A stretch of DNA of 33,756 nt from Jiangellales bacterium (GTDB lineage: Bacteria; Actinomycetota; Actinomycetes; Jiangellales; Jiangellaceae), in NCBI GenBank assembly GCA_030447955.1, contig JAUJNY010000002.1, forward strand, positions 132,209 to 165,964. Direction: 5' to 3'. Below the pieces are notes generated by a model. That model saw nothing but the letters and a program-made list of their open reading frames with translations. It did not search any database and was not told the DNA's origin. Below are positions 8,454 to 16,535 of the stretch, piece after piece (position 1 is the first letter of the stretch; every line of letters starts with the position of its first letter). The translations under genes were made by a program, and so were the position numbers.

Positions 8454-8508
8454 CCTGCGGGTGGACAGCGGGCTATGGGCCGTGCCGGCCTGGTGCGAGG
8501 ATGACGCC

Positions 8509-9108
8509 ATGGCGGAGCTCCGGACCAGCGGCGAGACCCTGCGGCAGGCGATCGAGCGAGCGGGCTACTACCCCGGCTTGGTCAGCGACGCGTTGGAGAC
8601 CGCCCTCGCCGGGGAGGCCGTGCGGTCGTTCGTCGTCCACCACGAGCCGCACTTCGACCGCGAGGAGCTGCGCCGCCACGTCAGCGTCTTGGTGCTCACT
8701 CCCACCCGGCTTGTGGTCGGGCACTCCGACGACTACCCCGCCGACGAGGCGTCCCCGCAGCCGTACGCGTCCGTGTCTACCGAGGCGGTGCCGCTGCGCC
8801 GGGTGACCTCGGTCGTGATCAGCCGTACCGTCACCGACCCGGTGGCCTACCGTGCCGGCGAGCAGCCGAGCGACGTGGTGCTGAGCGTGGGCTGGGGGAC
8901 GGTCGGACGCATCGACCTGGAGCCGGCCAGCTGCGCCGATCCCGAGTGCGAGGCCGACCACGGCTACACCGGGGCGGTCAGCAGCGACGACTTCTCGCTG
9001 CGGGTCAGCGCGGTGGCCGAGGGCGGTCAGGTCGTCGCCCAGGTGCTGCGCTTCGCCCGCGACCTCTCCGGCGCCACAGCCAGCGACGGGCCGGGCTCCG
9101 TCCGGTGA
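8509..9108 (+). CDS. DUF5998 family protein
   Basis: A 199-residue soluble protein of unknown function, in a family I associate with actinobacteria. It has no signal peptide or membrane segment. The core is strand-rich (SVLVLTPTRLVVGHSDD, VTSVVISRTVTDP, SVGWGTVGRIDLEP), reminiscent of a PH-like fold, and contains a short Cys pair CADPEC. The ATG at 8509 has a GAGGAT 6 bases upstream that could be either a weak ribosome site or a -10 box of a leaderless message. Its stop overlaps the next gene's GTG (GTGA), so it is translated together with the phosphodiesterase-family enzyme. Family assignment is from memory of the sequence pattern. Confidence 0.7.
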   Translation: MAELRTSGETLRQAIERAGYYPGLVSDALETALAGEAVRSFVVHHEPHFDREELRRHVSVLVLTPTRLVVGHSDDYPADEASPQPYASVSTEAVPLRRVTSVVISRTVTDPVAYRAGEQPSDVVLSVGWGTVGRIDLEPASCADPECEADHGYTGAVSSDDFSLRVSAVAEGGQVVAQVLRFARDLSGATASDGPGSVR

Positions 9109-10244
9109 GGCTGGACGTCGCTAGTCAGCCGCTGCCTCTTCCACGGTACGGCGAGTCGTCGCTGTCCGACCTGATGCCATCGGTGCTCGCCGCCTTGGGC
9201 CTGCCCGGCGAGGTCGACACGATCGGCCTGCCGGCGGCACCGCGGTACTGCGTCCTGCTCGTCGACGGGCTTGGCTGGGAGCTGCTCGGGGCCCATCCGG
9301 TGGAGGCTCCCTTCCTGTCCTCACTCGCCGCGCGCGGACGGGCGCTCACCGCCGGTGCGCCGACGACCACCGCGACCAGCCTGACCAGCCTGGGCACCGG
9401 CCTGCCGCCCGGGCGGCACGGGGTCGTCGGCTACACCTCCCGGCTGCCGGGGACCTCGACGTTGCTCAACGCGCTTTCCTGGGACCAGCCGATCGACCCT
9501 TTCAGCTATCAGCCCTACCCCACGGTGTTCGAGCGCGCTGACGCCGCCGGCATCAGCGTGGCCGTGGTCGCGAAGCGCCGCTTCCGCGGCAGTGGGCTGA
9601 CCAATGCCGGGCTCCGTGGCCCGGGTTTTCGGGGCGCGGACAGCATCGGTGAGCGGGTCGCCGGAGCCGCCGACGCGATAGGTGCTGGCGAGCGGTCGCT
9701 CGTCTACGTCTACGACGGTGACCTCGACTTCACCGGGCACGCGCAGGGCTGCCGGTCGATGGCCTGGCGCTACCAGCTCGCCCACGTCGACCGCTTCGCC
9801 GAGCAGATGTACGACGAGCTCCCACCGGACGCAGTCCTGGTGGTGACGGCCGACCACGGCATGGTCGACGTCGCTCCCGAGCGCCGGGTCGACGTTGACA
9901 CCGTCCCAGCGCTGCGCGAAGGCGTCGAGCTGATCGGTGGCGAGGCGCGCTTCCGCCACGTCTACACCCGGGCAGGGGCGGACGAGGACGTGGCGTCGGC
10001 TTGGCGTTCGGTCCTCGGTGACCGGGCCACCGTCGCGCTGCGCGAGGAGGCGGTGGTGGCCGGTTGGTTCGGTGCGGTCGAGTCCCGGGTGCGCGAGCGG
10101 ATCGGTGACGTGGTCGTCAACGTGACCGGCGACTGCGCGGTAGAGGTAACCAGCGTGTTCCCCGTCGAGGCCAAGCTTGTCGGACTGCACGGGGCCCTCA
10201 CCGACGCGGAGCTGTTGATCCCGCTGCTGCTTGCTCACGGGTGA
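9105..10244 (+). CDS. Alkaline phosphatase superfamily protein (type I phosphodiesterase/nucleotide pyrophosphatase)
   Basis: A 379-residue metal-dependent hydrolase. The family's first metal site is seen in VLLVDGLGWE (D54), the catalytic Thr region in APTTTATSLTSLGTG (about 85-99) with the following PPGRHGVVGY, and the second metal site in VTADHGMVDV (D and H near 250) plus YDGDLDFTGH. There is no signal peptide, so it is probably cytoplasmic. It would cleave a phosphodiester or pyrophosphate bond; the substrate is not evident. The GTG start overlaps the stop of the DUF5998 gene, which fixes the start and couples the two. A role in nucleotide or nucleotide-sugar turnover is possible but unproven. 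Confidence 0.85.
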   Translation: MRLDVASQPLPLPRYGESSLSDLMPSVLAALGLPGEVDTIGLPAAPRYCVLLVDGLGWELLGAHPVEAPFLSSLAARGRALTAGAPTTTATSLTSLGTGLPPGRHGVVGYTSRLPGTSTLLNALSWDQPIDPFSYQPYPTVFERADAAGISVAVVAKRRFRGSGLTNAGLRGPGFRGADSIGERVAGAADAIGAGERSLVYVYDGDLDFTGHAQGCRSMAWRYQLAHVDRFAEQMYDELPPDAVLVVTADHGMVDVAPERRVDVDTVPALREGVELIGGEARFRHVYTRAGADEDVASAWRSVLGDRATVALREEAVVAGWFGAVESRVRERIGDVVVNVTGDCAVEVTSVFPVEAKLVGLHGALTDAELLIPLLLAHG

Positions 10245-10310
10245 GCCCAGGTAGAACCGCTGGGTGAGCTGCGCGACTTGCTGACCCGCTGCTGTCCCTC
10301 GCGACGCCGC

Positions 10311-11438
10311 CTACTCGGGCCGGCGCCTCCGCCCAAACATGATCTCGTCCCAGCTGGGCACGCTGGGACGCCGGTTCTGCCCACTCGCTACCGCCACCTC
10401 GGCCGGCTCACTCGGCTGCGCCGGGGCGTACTGCGGTAGTCCCGGTCGCTGCACCGAACCGGCTGCCGGCGTGTCGTCGAGGTCTTGGGGCTGCGCCGGG
10501 GGTTGCGCCGGGGCAGTGCTGCGGGCGCGGCTCCGGCGGGGACGCCGCCGCTCCTCGACCTCGACGCGGCGGGCGAGGTCGCTGAGTCGCAACCGGTCTC
10601 CCCCAGAGTCCCCGGCGCTTGCGGCTGCGGGTGCGGGGCTGTCACCGGCCGAGTCATCCGCCGGGTCAGGGAGGTCGGCTTCGCCTGCTCCGTCGTCGGC
10701 CAGGTGAGCGGCGGCGGTTTGCGCGGGGGATTGCGCGGCGGACGTGGCGCGTACCCGGGGCACCGGGACGGTGTCGTCGTCCTCCGCCTCGTCCATGCCC
10801 GGCACCACGCTCAGCCGGGCGGGCTCGGGCTCGGGGTCGCTGGGAGCTGGCTGTTCGGAGCCGGGCGCAGCGGACATGCGGCGCGCCTCGTCGTCGGCCG
10901 GAGTGACCGAGCGGCCGGCTGGGTCGAAGGTCCACCGTGCGGAGCGCTTGGCGTCACCGCCGACCCAGCTCGCGAGGACCACCCAGCGACCGTCGTCTCG
11001 CCGCCAGGAGTCCCAGTCGAGCGTGTCGAGCTCGGTCTCCTCCTCGACCAGCCGGTCGGTGACCACTGCCTCGAGCCGTGGTCCCGGACCTTCGCCGCTG
11101 GGACGGCGTACGACACAACCGCGGGCGCGCTCGGCCATGTGCTCGCGTTCGGCCAGCACCGGCCGGGCGAAGCGTAGGACGCGGTCGACAGGGACGCCGG
11201 CGACTTGGGCCACGGTGGCGACGGCCTCACCGGCCCGTACCCGGGCCTGGATCTCGGCGGGACGCAGCTGGCTCTCCAGCTGGATCTCCAGCTGGCCCAG
11301 GCGCGCCCGGTCGCCCCGTAGCGCCGCATGCAGACGTTCGTCGATCGGCAGGACGAACTCCGCCTCCTCGCCGTCTTCCGCGCGCAGCAGCAGGTGGCTT
11401 CCGTCCTCGTCAACGGCGACGAGTCGCAGCTGGGGCAT
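10311..11438 (-). CDS. sepH: Septation protein SepH (DUF3071)
   Basis: A 375-residue cell-division protein. The conserved N-terminal DUF3071 domain is clear: MPQLRLVAVDEDGSHLLLRA, LPIDERLHAALRGDRARLGQ, then a helix-turn-helix-like RPAEIQARVRAG with VAQVAGVPVDRVLRF (about 60-90), LAEREHMAERAR and WDSWRRDDGRW. The C-terminal half is proline- and acid-rich, low complexity and probably disordered, as in known SepH. In Streptomyces SepH binds FtsZ and promotes Z-ring assembly. The ATG at 11438 has GGGAGG upstream at good spacing and matches the usual family start. A GTG 15 bases further upstream is less likely. Location near ferrochelatase matches other actinobacteria. Confidence 0.93.
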   Translation of the reverse strand: MPQLRLVAVDEDGSHLLLRAEDGEEAEFVLPIDERLHAALRGDRARLGQLEIQLESQLRPAEIQARVRAGEAVATVAQVAGVPVDRVLRFARPVLAEREHMAERARGCVVRRPSGEGPGPRLEAVVTDRLVEEETELDTLDWDSWRRDDGRWVVLASWVGGDAKRSARWTFDPAGRSVTPADDEARRMSAAPGSEQPAPSDPEPEPARLSVVPGMDEAEDDDTVPVPRVRATSAAQSPAQTAAAHLADDGAGEADLPDPADDSAGDSPAPAAASAGDSGGDRLRLSDLARRVEVEERRRPRRSRARSTAPAQPPAQPQDLDDTPAAGSVQRPGLPQYAPAQPSEPAEVAVASGQNRRPSVPSWDEIMFGRRRRPE

Positions 11439-11580
11439 GCTCTGGCCTCCCACACCTCGGACTTCCCGCCCGACCTCTGCGCGCCATCCTCGCCCCGGCT
11501 ACGCAGCCGCGCCAAGCCGCCATGCCGGTGAGCACCAATCACCGGGGACGCGCTCATGGCTGCCAGGGCTCAGCCCGCCG

Positions 11581-12822
11581 TCACGGCCCGCCGCCCGCGA
11601 CCCCGCTCCCCGTCGTAGCGCGTGCCGGCGCCCGTCGCGGGGAGCGCAGGACGACGACCGAGGCCAGCACGGTCGCCACCACGCCTGAGCCGAGCGCGAC
11701 AAAGAAGCCGGCCGGCGCGCCGGCCGCATCGATCACCCAGCCGGACAGTCCCGCCCCCAGGGCGACGCCGCCACCGAGCGCTGTCGTCGTCCAGGCCAGG
11801 GCCTCGGTCAGCCGGCCAGGCGGCACCTGCGACTCGACGAGGGCGAAGCCGGTCACCAGGGTTGGCGCAATGGCCAGGCCGCTCAGCAGTGCGGCCGCGG
11901 CCAGGCCCCACGGGAACGCGGCGAAGGGCAGCGGCGCGACACTCGCCGCGAGCGCCGCCTGGCCGAGCAGGAACCGCCGGGGCGCCGGGGAGCGCCACTC
12001 GACGCTCCCGTAGACGAGCCCCGCGAGCAGGCTGCCTACGGCGACCACCGCGAGCAGCGGACCAGCCAGGGCCCGAGCGTCAGCGGCGTCGCACACGGCG
12101 ACGACCGCCACCTCCAGCGTGCCGAACACGCTGCCCATGGCCGCGAACACCACCCCGACGGGGGCAAGAAACGCGACCGGCAGCGCCGCGCCGCGGCCGA
12201 GGTGCCACGTCAGCTGCGGGGGCGGCTCGGTCCCCCGCTGAGCGGCGAGGGCCAGGCCCCCCACGACGCTTAGCAGCAGCGCCACGGCGAGCCCGGCGAG
12301 CGGGTCGACCTGTGTCGCGAGCACAGTCACCACGACCGGGCCGAGTACGAATATGCCTTCGTCGAGCACAGACTCCAGCGCGTACGCGATGTGCAGCCGC
12401 GGGGTGCCGGTGTACAGAGCCGCCCAGCGCGCCCGCACGAGCGCGCCGATCTGCGGGAGGGTCGCCCCTGCGGCTGCGGCGGTGAGCAGGAGCAGCCACG
12501 CTCCAGCCCCCATACGGGCGCTGAACAAGAAGGTCGCCAGGCTGGCCGCGTGCGCCGCCACGAGCGGGCGCAGCACCCGCGCCTGGCCGTATCGGTCGGA
12601 GAGCCTCGCCTGCAGCGGCGCCGCCACCGAGCTGGCCAGCGTCGCAGCGGCGGAGACCGCACCGGCCAGGCCGTACGACCCTGTCTGGCGCGAGATGAGC
12701 AGGACAATGCCGAGGGCCAGCATCGAGATCGGCATGCGTGCCACGAAACCGGCAGCGGAGAAGCGGAGGGCGCCGGGGGTGCGCAGCACCGGAGCGTAGG
12801 CGGAGACCACGGGCACGCGCAC
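11581..12822 (-). CDS. Major facilitator superfamily transporter
   Basis: A 413-residue membrane transporter with about 12 hydrophobic segments, beginning ALGIVLLISRQTGSYGLAGA. The cytoplasmic loop between helices 2 and 3 reads ARLSDRYGQARVLR, a variant of the MFS GxLaDrxGrr motif. The second half starts around LPVAFLAPVGVVFAAMGSVFG. Substrate is unknown; drug or metabolite export is common for such proteins. The frame stays open to a TTG at 12903, but I chose the GTG at 12822. A -10-like TAGGCT sits 7 bases before it, and the longer start would run into the divergent ferrochelatase coding sequence. It is separated from sepH by 142 bases in which I see nothing definite. Confidence 0.82.
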   Translation of the reverse strand: MRVPVVSAYAPVLRTPGALRFSAAGFVARMPISMLALGIVLLISRQTGSYGLAGAVSAAATLASSVAAPLQARLSDRYGQARVLRPLVAAHAASLATFLFSARMGAGAWLLLLTAAAAGATLPQIGALVRARWAALYTGTPRLHIAYALESVLDEGIFVLGPVVVTVLATQVDPLAGLAVALLLSVVGGLALAAQRGTEPPPQLTWHLGRGAALPVAFLAPVGVVFAAMGSVFGTLEVAVVAVCDAADARALAGPLLAVVAVGSLLAGLVYGSVEWRSPAPRRFLLGQAALAASVAPLPFAAFPWGLAAAALLSGLAIAPTLVTGFALVESQVPPGRLTEALAWTTTALGGGVALGAGLSGWVIDAAGAPAGFFVALGSGVVATVLASVVVLRSPRRAPARATTGSGVAGGGP

Positions 12823-12829
12823 GACCGGC

Positions 12830-12835
12830 AGCCTA
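12830..12835 (-). promoter_or_regulatory. -10 box of the MFS transporter gene
   Basis: TAGGCT on the minus strand ends 7 bases before the GTG at 12822, again the leaderless arrangement. It is the main reason to prefer that start over the TTG at 12903. Confidence 0.45.
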
Positions 12836-12881
12836 GGGACGCCACCGGGCGTCGCGGCGGCAGCGGTGGGACGATCGAACG

Positions 12882-13988
12882 GTGTCGCCAGCCGCGTCTC
12901 CAAGGTCCGGCGCCGAGCCGTACGACGCTCTGCTCCTCGTCTCCTTTGGCGGCCCGGAGGCGCCCGCGGACGTGCTGCCGTTCCTCGCCAACGTCACCGC
13001 CGGCCGCGGGGTACCCCCGCAGCGGCTGCGTGAGGTCGCCGCGCACTACGACGCCTTCGCCGGCCGGAGCCCGATCAACGACCAGAACCGCGCGCTGCTG
13101 GCGGCCCTGCGCGGCGAGCTGGACGCGCACGGCCTCGACGTGCCGCTGTACTGGGGCAACCGCAACTGGCATCCCTACCTGCGCGAGGCGCTGGCTCGCA
13201 TGCGCGCGGACGGGGTGCAACGCGCGGCCGTCTTCGTCACCTCGGCGTACTCGTCCTACTCCGGCTGCCGGCAGTACCGCGAGGACCTCGCGGCGGCGCG
13301 AGCGGGGGCGGGTAATGGCGGGCCGCAGCTGGACAAGCTGCGCCACTACTACGACCACCCCGGCTTCGTGCAGGCCAACGCCGAGGCGGTGCTCGCGGCG
13401 CTGGACCAGCTCCCCGGCGGCCGACAGGAGCCGGCGCGGCTGGTGTACGTGACCCACTCGATCCCCGTGGCCATGGACGAGTCGAGTGGGCCGCGCGGTG
13501 GCGCCTATACCGCCCAGCACCGCGCCGCCGCCGCCGCGATCAGCGGGCGGGTGGACGCCGTGACCGGCCGGGAGCACGACTGGGACCTGGTGTTCTGCAG
13601 CCGCAGCGGCCCTCCGCACGTGCCGTGGCTGGAGCCGGACGTCAACGACCACCTCGACGCGCTGTCCGCCGCTGGGATCCCTGCGGCCGTGCTCGTGCCG
13701 GTGGGCTTCGTGTCGGACCACCTGGAGGTCGGCTACGACCTGGACACCGAGGCAGCGGCCACCGCCGCCCACCTGGGGCTGCCCTGCACGCGTGCCGCGA
13801 CGGCGGGCACGCACCCTGCGTTCGTGTCCTTGATCCGCGAGCTGCTCCTCGAGCGTGCCGCCGCCGAGCGCGGGGAGCACGTCGAGCGGCCGGCGGCCGG
13901 CCCCCTCGGCCCGTGGCCGGACGCCTGTCCAGCCGGCTGCTGCCCCAACCCCCGCGGCTGGCGCCCGGCGGTGGCGGGCCAGGACTGA
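12882..13988 (+). CDS. hemH: Ferrochelatase (coproporphyrin III ferrochelatase type)
   Basis: A 368-residue enzyme that inserts iron into the porphyrin. In actinobacteria the substrate is coproporphyrin III (name CpfC). Family motifs are LLLVSFGGPEAPADVLPFL, YWGNRNWHPYL, the catalytic-region histidine in VTHSIPVAMDE (H192), and HLEVGYDLDTEA (E282). Cysteines C129 (SGCRQY) and C349, C353, C354 (DACPAGCCPN) match the C-terminal [2Fe-2S] cluster pattern of actinobacterial ferrochelatases. The GTG at 12882 has no strong ribosome site but begins just before the conserved N-terminus. The cytoplasmic enzyme is followed after 32 bases by an inositol-monophosphatase family gene, which may be cotranscribed. 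Confidence 0.94.
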   Translation: MSPAASPRSGAEPYDALLLVSFGGPEAPADVLPFLANVTAGRGVPPQRLREVAAHYDAFAGRSPINDQNRALLAALRGELDAHGLDVPLYWGNRNWHPYLREALARMRADGVQRAAVFVTSAYSSYSGCRQYREDLAAARAGAGNGGPQLDKLRHYYDHPGFVQANAEAVLAALDQLPGGRQEPARLVYVTHSIPVAMDESSGPRGGAYTAQHRAAAAAISGRVDAVTGREHDWDLVFCSRSGPPHVPWLEPDVNDHLDALSAAGIPAAVLVPVGFVSDHLEVGYDLDTEAAATAAHLGLPCTRAATAGTHPAFVSLIRELLLERAAAERGEHVERPAAGPLGPWPDACPAGCCPNPRGWRPAVAGQD

Positions 13989-14020
13989 GCTGCCCCGCCT
14001 GGAAGTGGCAGGCTGCCGGG

Positions 14021-14893
14021 ATGCCCGTGCCGGACGACGAGGCCGAGCTGCTCACGCTCGCCGAGGACACCGCACGGTCTGCCGGCGACCTGGTGGCGGC
14101 CATGCTCAGCCGCGCGCCGGCGCAGGTCACCTCGACCAAGAGCAGCCGCAGCGACGTCGTAACGACGGCGGACAGGGCCGCCGAGCGGCTCATCCGAGAT
14201 CGGCTCACGGCTGCCCGTCCCGGCGACGGCTTCGTCGGCGAGGAGGGCGGTTGGCGCCCGGGCTCCAGTGGGGTCGTGTGGGTCGTGGACCCCATCGACG
14301 GCACCGTCAACTACCTGTACGGCATCCCCGCCTACGCCGTCTCGATCGCCGCGACGCGGGCCGACGCCTCCACCCTCGGGACCGGCCGTACGCCCGGCCC
14401 GAAGCCGAACGCCCCGGGCGTCGTGGCTGGCGTCGTCCACAATCCGTCCTCGGGGGAGACCTGGACCGCCCGGCGCGGCAACGGTGCTCACCTCAACGGC
14501 CGCCGCGTCCAGGTCTCGGGCTGCACCGACTTGGCACAGGCGCTCGTCGCGACCGGCTTCGGCTATGAGTCGTCGCGGCGGGCGGGACAGGCCGAGGTAC
14601 TGCGCCGCGTGCTGCCGGCCGTGCGCGACATCCGCCGGATCGGTGCCGCCGCGCTGGACCTGTGCGCGGTCGCTACGGGGCGGGTCGACGCGTACTACGA
14701 GCGTGGCCTCCAGCCGTGGGACCTCGCCGCGGGCCGGCTGGTGGCGTCCGAGGCCGGGGCTGTCGTGGCGGGGCTGCACGGCGCCGCGCCGAGCGGGGAC
14801 CTGGTGCTCGCCTCCGGTCCGGCGCTCTTCCCCGCGCTGCACGACCTGCTCGCAGGACTCGGGGCCGACCGCGACGGCGATCCGGATAGCTGA
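14021..14893 (+). CDS. Inositol monophosphatase family protein
   Basis: A 290-residue magnesium-dependent phosphatase. Metal-binding motifs are present: GEEGG (E74, E75), the signature DPIDGTVNYLYG (D90, D93), and WDLAAG near residue 234. Length fits the family. Likely substrates are inositol phosphate, or histidinol phosphate or a related sugar phosphate; the sequence alone does not decide. It occupies the place of suhB (Rv2701c) in the mycobacterial neighbourhood, which favours an inositol monophosphatase. The ATG at 14021 begins the conserved part. Upstream in-frame sequence overlaps hemH and is not family-like. Insertion-like residues around TLGTGRTPGPKPNAP lengthen one loop. Confidence 0.88.
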   Translation: MPVPDDEAELLTLAEDTARSAGDLVAAMLSRAPAQVTSTKSSRSDVVTTADRAAERLIRDRLTAARPGDGFVGEEGGWRPGSSGVVWVVDPIDGTVNYLYGIPAYAVSIAATRADASTLGTGRTPGPKPNAPGVVAGVVHNPSSGETWTARRGNGAHLNGRRVQVSGCTDLAQALVATGFGYESSRRAGQAEVLRRVLPAVRDIRRIGAAALDLCAVATGRVDAYYERGLQPWDLAAGRLVASEAGAVVAGLHGAAPSGDLVLASGPALFPALHDLLAGLGADRDGDPDS

Positions 14894-15001
14894 GTTCGAC
14901 GCGCCGCCCGGCCGGTCGCACGCTTCCTAGCTCGCGCGCAGGGCACAATGCACCCCCGAAACCGGGCACATAACCGCGGCGTCGCGCGTTACGGGCATCG
15001 C

Positions 15002-15007
15002 TTGACG
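15002..15007 (+). promoter_or_regulatory. -35-like TTGACG upstream of the DUF4193 gene
   Basis: The 173-base gap before the DUF4193 gene is less GC-rich than its surroundings and holds a good -35 hexamer TTGACG. At 18 bases downstream only a weak TCTGCT could serve as -10 (15026-15031). A promoter here is likely from context, but its exact boxes are uncertain. Confidence 0.35.
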
Positions 15008-15066
15008 TCTTCTGGACACCCGACTTCTGCTGACGAACCGATAACGAGCCCAGGGGGGCCGCACCG

Positions 15067-15366
15067 ATGGCGACCGACTACGACGCCCCGCGCAAGACCG
15101 ACGAAGAGATCAACGAGGACTCGATCGAGGAGCTCAAGGCTCGCCGGATGGACAAGTCCTCCGGAGTGGTGGACGTGGACGAGACCGAGCTGGCCGAGTC
15201 GCTGGAGCTGCCCGGTGCCGACCTGTCCAACGAGGAGCTCGCGGTCCGCGTGCTCCCACGCCAGGCCGACGAGTTCACCTGCTCCCGCTGCTTCCTCGTC
15301 CATCACCGCAGCCAGCTCGCCCGCCAGCGCGGCGACACCCTGGTCTGCCGGGACTGTGCCGCCTGA
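15067..15366 (+). CDS. DUF4193 family protein with C-terminal zinc ribbon
   Basis: A 99-residue small acidic actinobacterial protein equivalent in position to Rv2699c. The N-terminal two thirds are charged and rich in Glu and Asp. The C-terminus has two CxxC pairs, C72/C75 (TCSRC) and C94/C97 (VCRDC), spaced as a zinc ribbon. This suggests zinc binding and perhaps contact with RNA polymerase or nucleic acid, though no function is established to my knowledge. The start ATG follows a G-rich ribosome site (AGGGGGG at about 15052-15058). It is probably well expressed and monocistronic, because a GC hairpin follows the stop. Confidence 0.88.
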   Translation: MATDYDAPRKTDEEINEDSIEELKARRMDKSSGVVDVDETELAESLELPGADLSNEELAVRVLPRQADEFTCSRCFLVHHRSQLARQRGDTLVCRDCAA

Positions 15367-15384
15367 CCTGTCCAGCGGTCGAGT

Positions 15385-15400
15385 CCCCGCCGGCGCGGGG
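15385..15400. terminator. GC hairpin between convergent genes
   Basis: A perfect 6-bp stem CCCCGC, loop CGGC, GCGGGG lies in the 39 bases between the DUF4193 stop and the DUF3093 stop. There is no T-run, as is usual in actinobacteria. It could end transcription from both sides. Confidence 0.4.
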
Positions 15401-15405
15401 TCGGC

Positions 15406-15882
15406 TCAGTGCGGAGGTACGGCAGCGTGCAACGTGTCGCGTAGCCGCTCGGGATGGCGGGTGGACACCAGCCAGTACGGGGTGGGGTCCGCCGGGTCTT
15501 CGATGTCGAGCCGAACCGCGCCGGTCAGGTAGCCGCGCAGCAACAGGTAGGCCCGCGGATCGGCCTCCGGCCCGCGCAGGGCTCGGGTGGCGGGACCGCC
15601 GAGCGCGGACACGGCGCCGATCGCCGTCAGTGGGAGCTTGGCGCGACCGGCGACCAGACCGTCCCCGTCCACTCGCACCAGAGCTGAGCCGTACGACAGC
15701 AGACCGCCGCCGACGACGAGCGTCGCGGCGGCGACCAGCGGAAGGGCTGCTGCGGTGCCCAGGAACCGGGCGTAGGCCAGCCACAGTGTCCACAGCAGGA
15801 AGGCAGCGAGCAGCCACCACCACATCGGCACCCACAACCGCTCGGAGTAGACCGGCTGCGGGTGCTTTGCGCCGCCGCTCAC
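15406..15882 (-). CDS. DUF3093 family membrane protein
   Basis: A 158-residue protein equivalent to Rv2698. After the conserved [12 protein letters not shown] start come two hydrophobic segments ([16 protein letters not shown] and [17 protein letters not shown]). A cytoplasmic PH-like strand region follows ([48 protein letters not shown]). Function is unknown; it is an integral membrane protein conserved across actinobacteria. The frame is open upstream to 16104, but the GTG at 15882 starts just before the conserved motif and avoids overlap with the divergent dut promoter. A weak CAGGCT lies 6 bases upstream. Confidence 0.85.
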   Translation of the reverse strand: MSGGAKHPQPVYSERLWVPMWWWLLAAFLLWTLWLAYARFLGTAAALPLVAAATLVVGGGLLSYGSALVRVDGDGLVAGRAKLPLTAIGAVSALGGPATRALRGPEADPRAYLLLRGYLTGAVRLDIEDPADPTPYWLVSTRHPERLRDTLHAAVPPH

Positions 15883-15971
15883 CGCTGCAGCCTGCCAGGC
15901 TTGCGTGTCAGCCCGCGGCAGCAGCCTTACCCGGGCCGGCGGCGTGCCGGTGGCCGGCCGCGTGGCCCGGA

Positions 15972-15977
15972 TAAGGT
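15972..15977 (+). promoter_or_regulatory. -10 box upstream of dut
   Basis: TAAGGT, a good TANNNT match, lies 8 bases before the GTG of a 17-codon mini-ORF that runs into dut. The transcript would start near 15984. No convincing -35 is visible. Confidence 0.45.
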
Positions 15978-15985
15978 CGGGCGAC

Positions 15986-16039
15986 GTGATGAGGACGTGG
16001 CGCCCGGCGGCCCGACGGTTGGCTGGGATTACCCGGTGA
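15986..16039 (+). CDS. Putative leaderless leader ORF coupled to dut
   Basis: A 17-codon reading frame (GTG, then ATG) giving [17 protein letters not shown]. It begins 8 bases after a -10-like TAAGGT, so it could be read from a leaderless message. Its TGA overlaps the GTG start of dut as GTGA, while dut itself has no convincing ribosome site. This arrangement suggests that ribosomes finishing the mini-ORF restart on dut. The product is basic, with 5 Arg in 17 residues, and probably has no function of its own. Chance is possible, as a 54-base open frame is not rare in GC-rich DNA. Confidence 0.35.
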   Translation: MMRTWRPAARRLAGITR

Positions 16040-16530
16040 CCGATTGCGTGGAGGTGCTCGTCACCCAGGTCGATCCCGGCGTGCCGCTGCCCGCGTACGC
16101 GCATCCTGGGGACGCCGGCGCCGATCTGGTGACCACGGTGGACGTGGTGCTGGCTCCCGGCGAGCGGGCCCTCGTGGGGACCGGTGTCGCCATCGCCCTA
16201 CCGGCCGGGTACGCCGCGTTCGTCCACCCGCGTTCCGGCCTGGCGCACCGGTTCGGAGTCAGCATCGCCAACGCTCCGGGCACCGTGGACGCGGGTTACC
16301 GCGGCGAGCTCAAGGTGCTGCTCGTCAACCATGATCTTCACGAGCCGGCGTCCTTCCGGCGCGGTGACCGTGTCGCTCAGCTCGTCGTCCAGCGGGTGGA
16401 GACCGCAGCGTTCGTAGCGGTCGAGCGGCTGCCCGGGTCGGCGCGTGGTCGCGGGGGATACGGGTCCACCGGGACGGCTGCTGTTACCGGCGCGGTGCCC
16501 GCCGTCGCGCCCCGCAACCTCGAGGAGTGA
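16036..16530 (+). CDS. dut: dUTP diphosphatase
   Basis: A 164-residue trimeric dUTPase that hydrolyses dUTP to dUMP and pyrophosphate, keeping uracil out of DNA and supplying dTMP synthesis. All five motifs can be seen: [50 protein letters not shown], and the C-terminal glycine-rich [10 protein letters not shown] that closes on the nucleotide. The GTG at 16036 overlaps the stop of a short upstream ORF; a GTG at 16048 is an alternative. The stop region overlaps a GAGGAG ribosome site for the DUF3710 gene, as in mycobacteria where dut and this gene are adjacent. Confidence 0.95.
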   Translation: MTDCVEVLVTQVDPGVPLPAYAHPGDAGADLVTTVDVVLAPGERALVGTGVAIALPAGYAAFVHPRSGLAHRFGVSIANAPGTVDAGYRGELKVLLVNHDLHEPASFRRGDRVAQLVVQRVETAAFVAVERLPGSARGRGGYGSTGTAAVTGAVPAVAPRNLEE

Positions 16531-16535
16531 CGTCC

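Noticed and set aside
11581-12903. TTG start at 12903 for the MFS gene
   Set aside because: It would overlap the ferrochelatase start region and add a non-family Pro/Ala tail; the GTG at 12822 has a -10 box at leaderless spacing.
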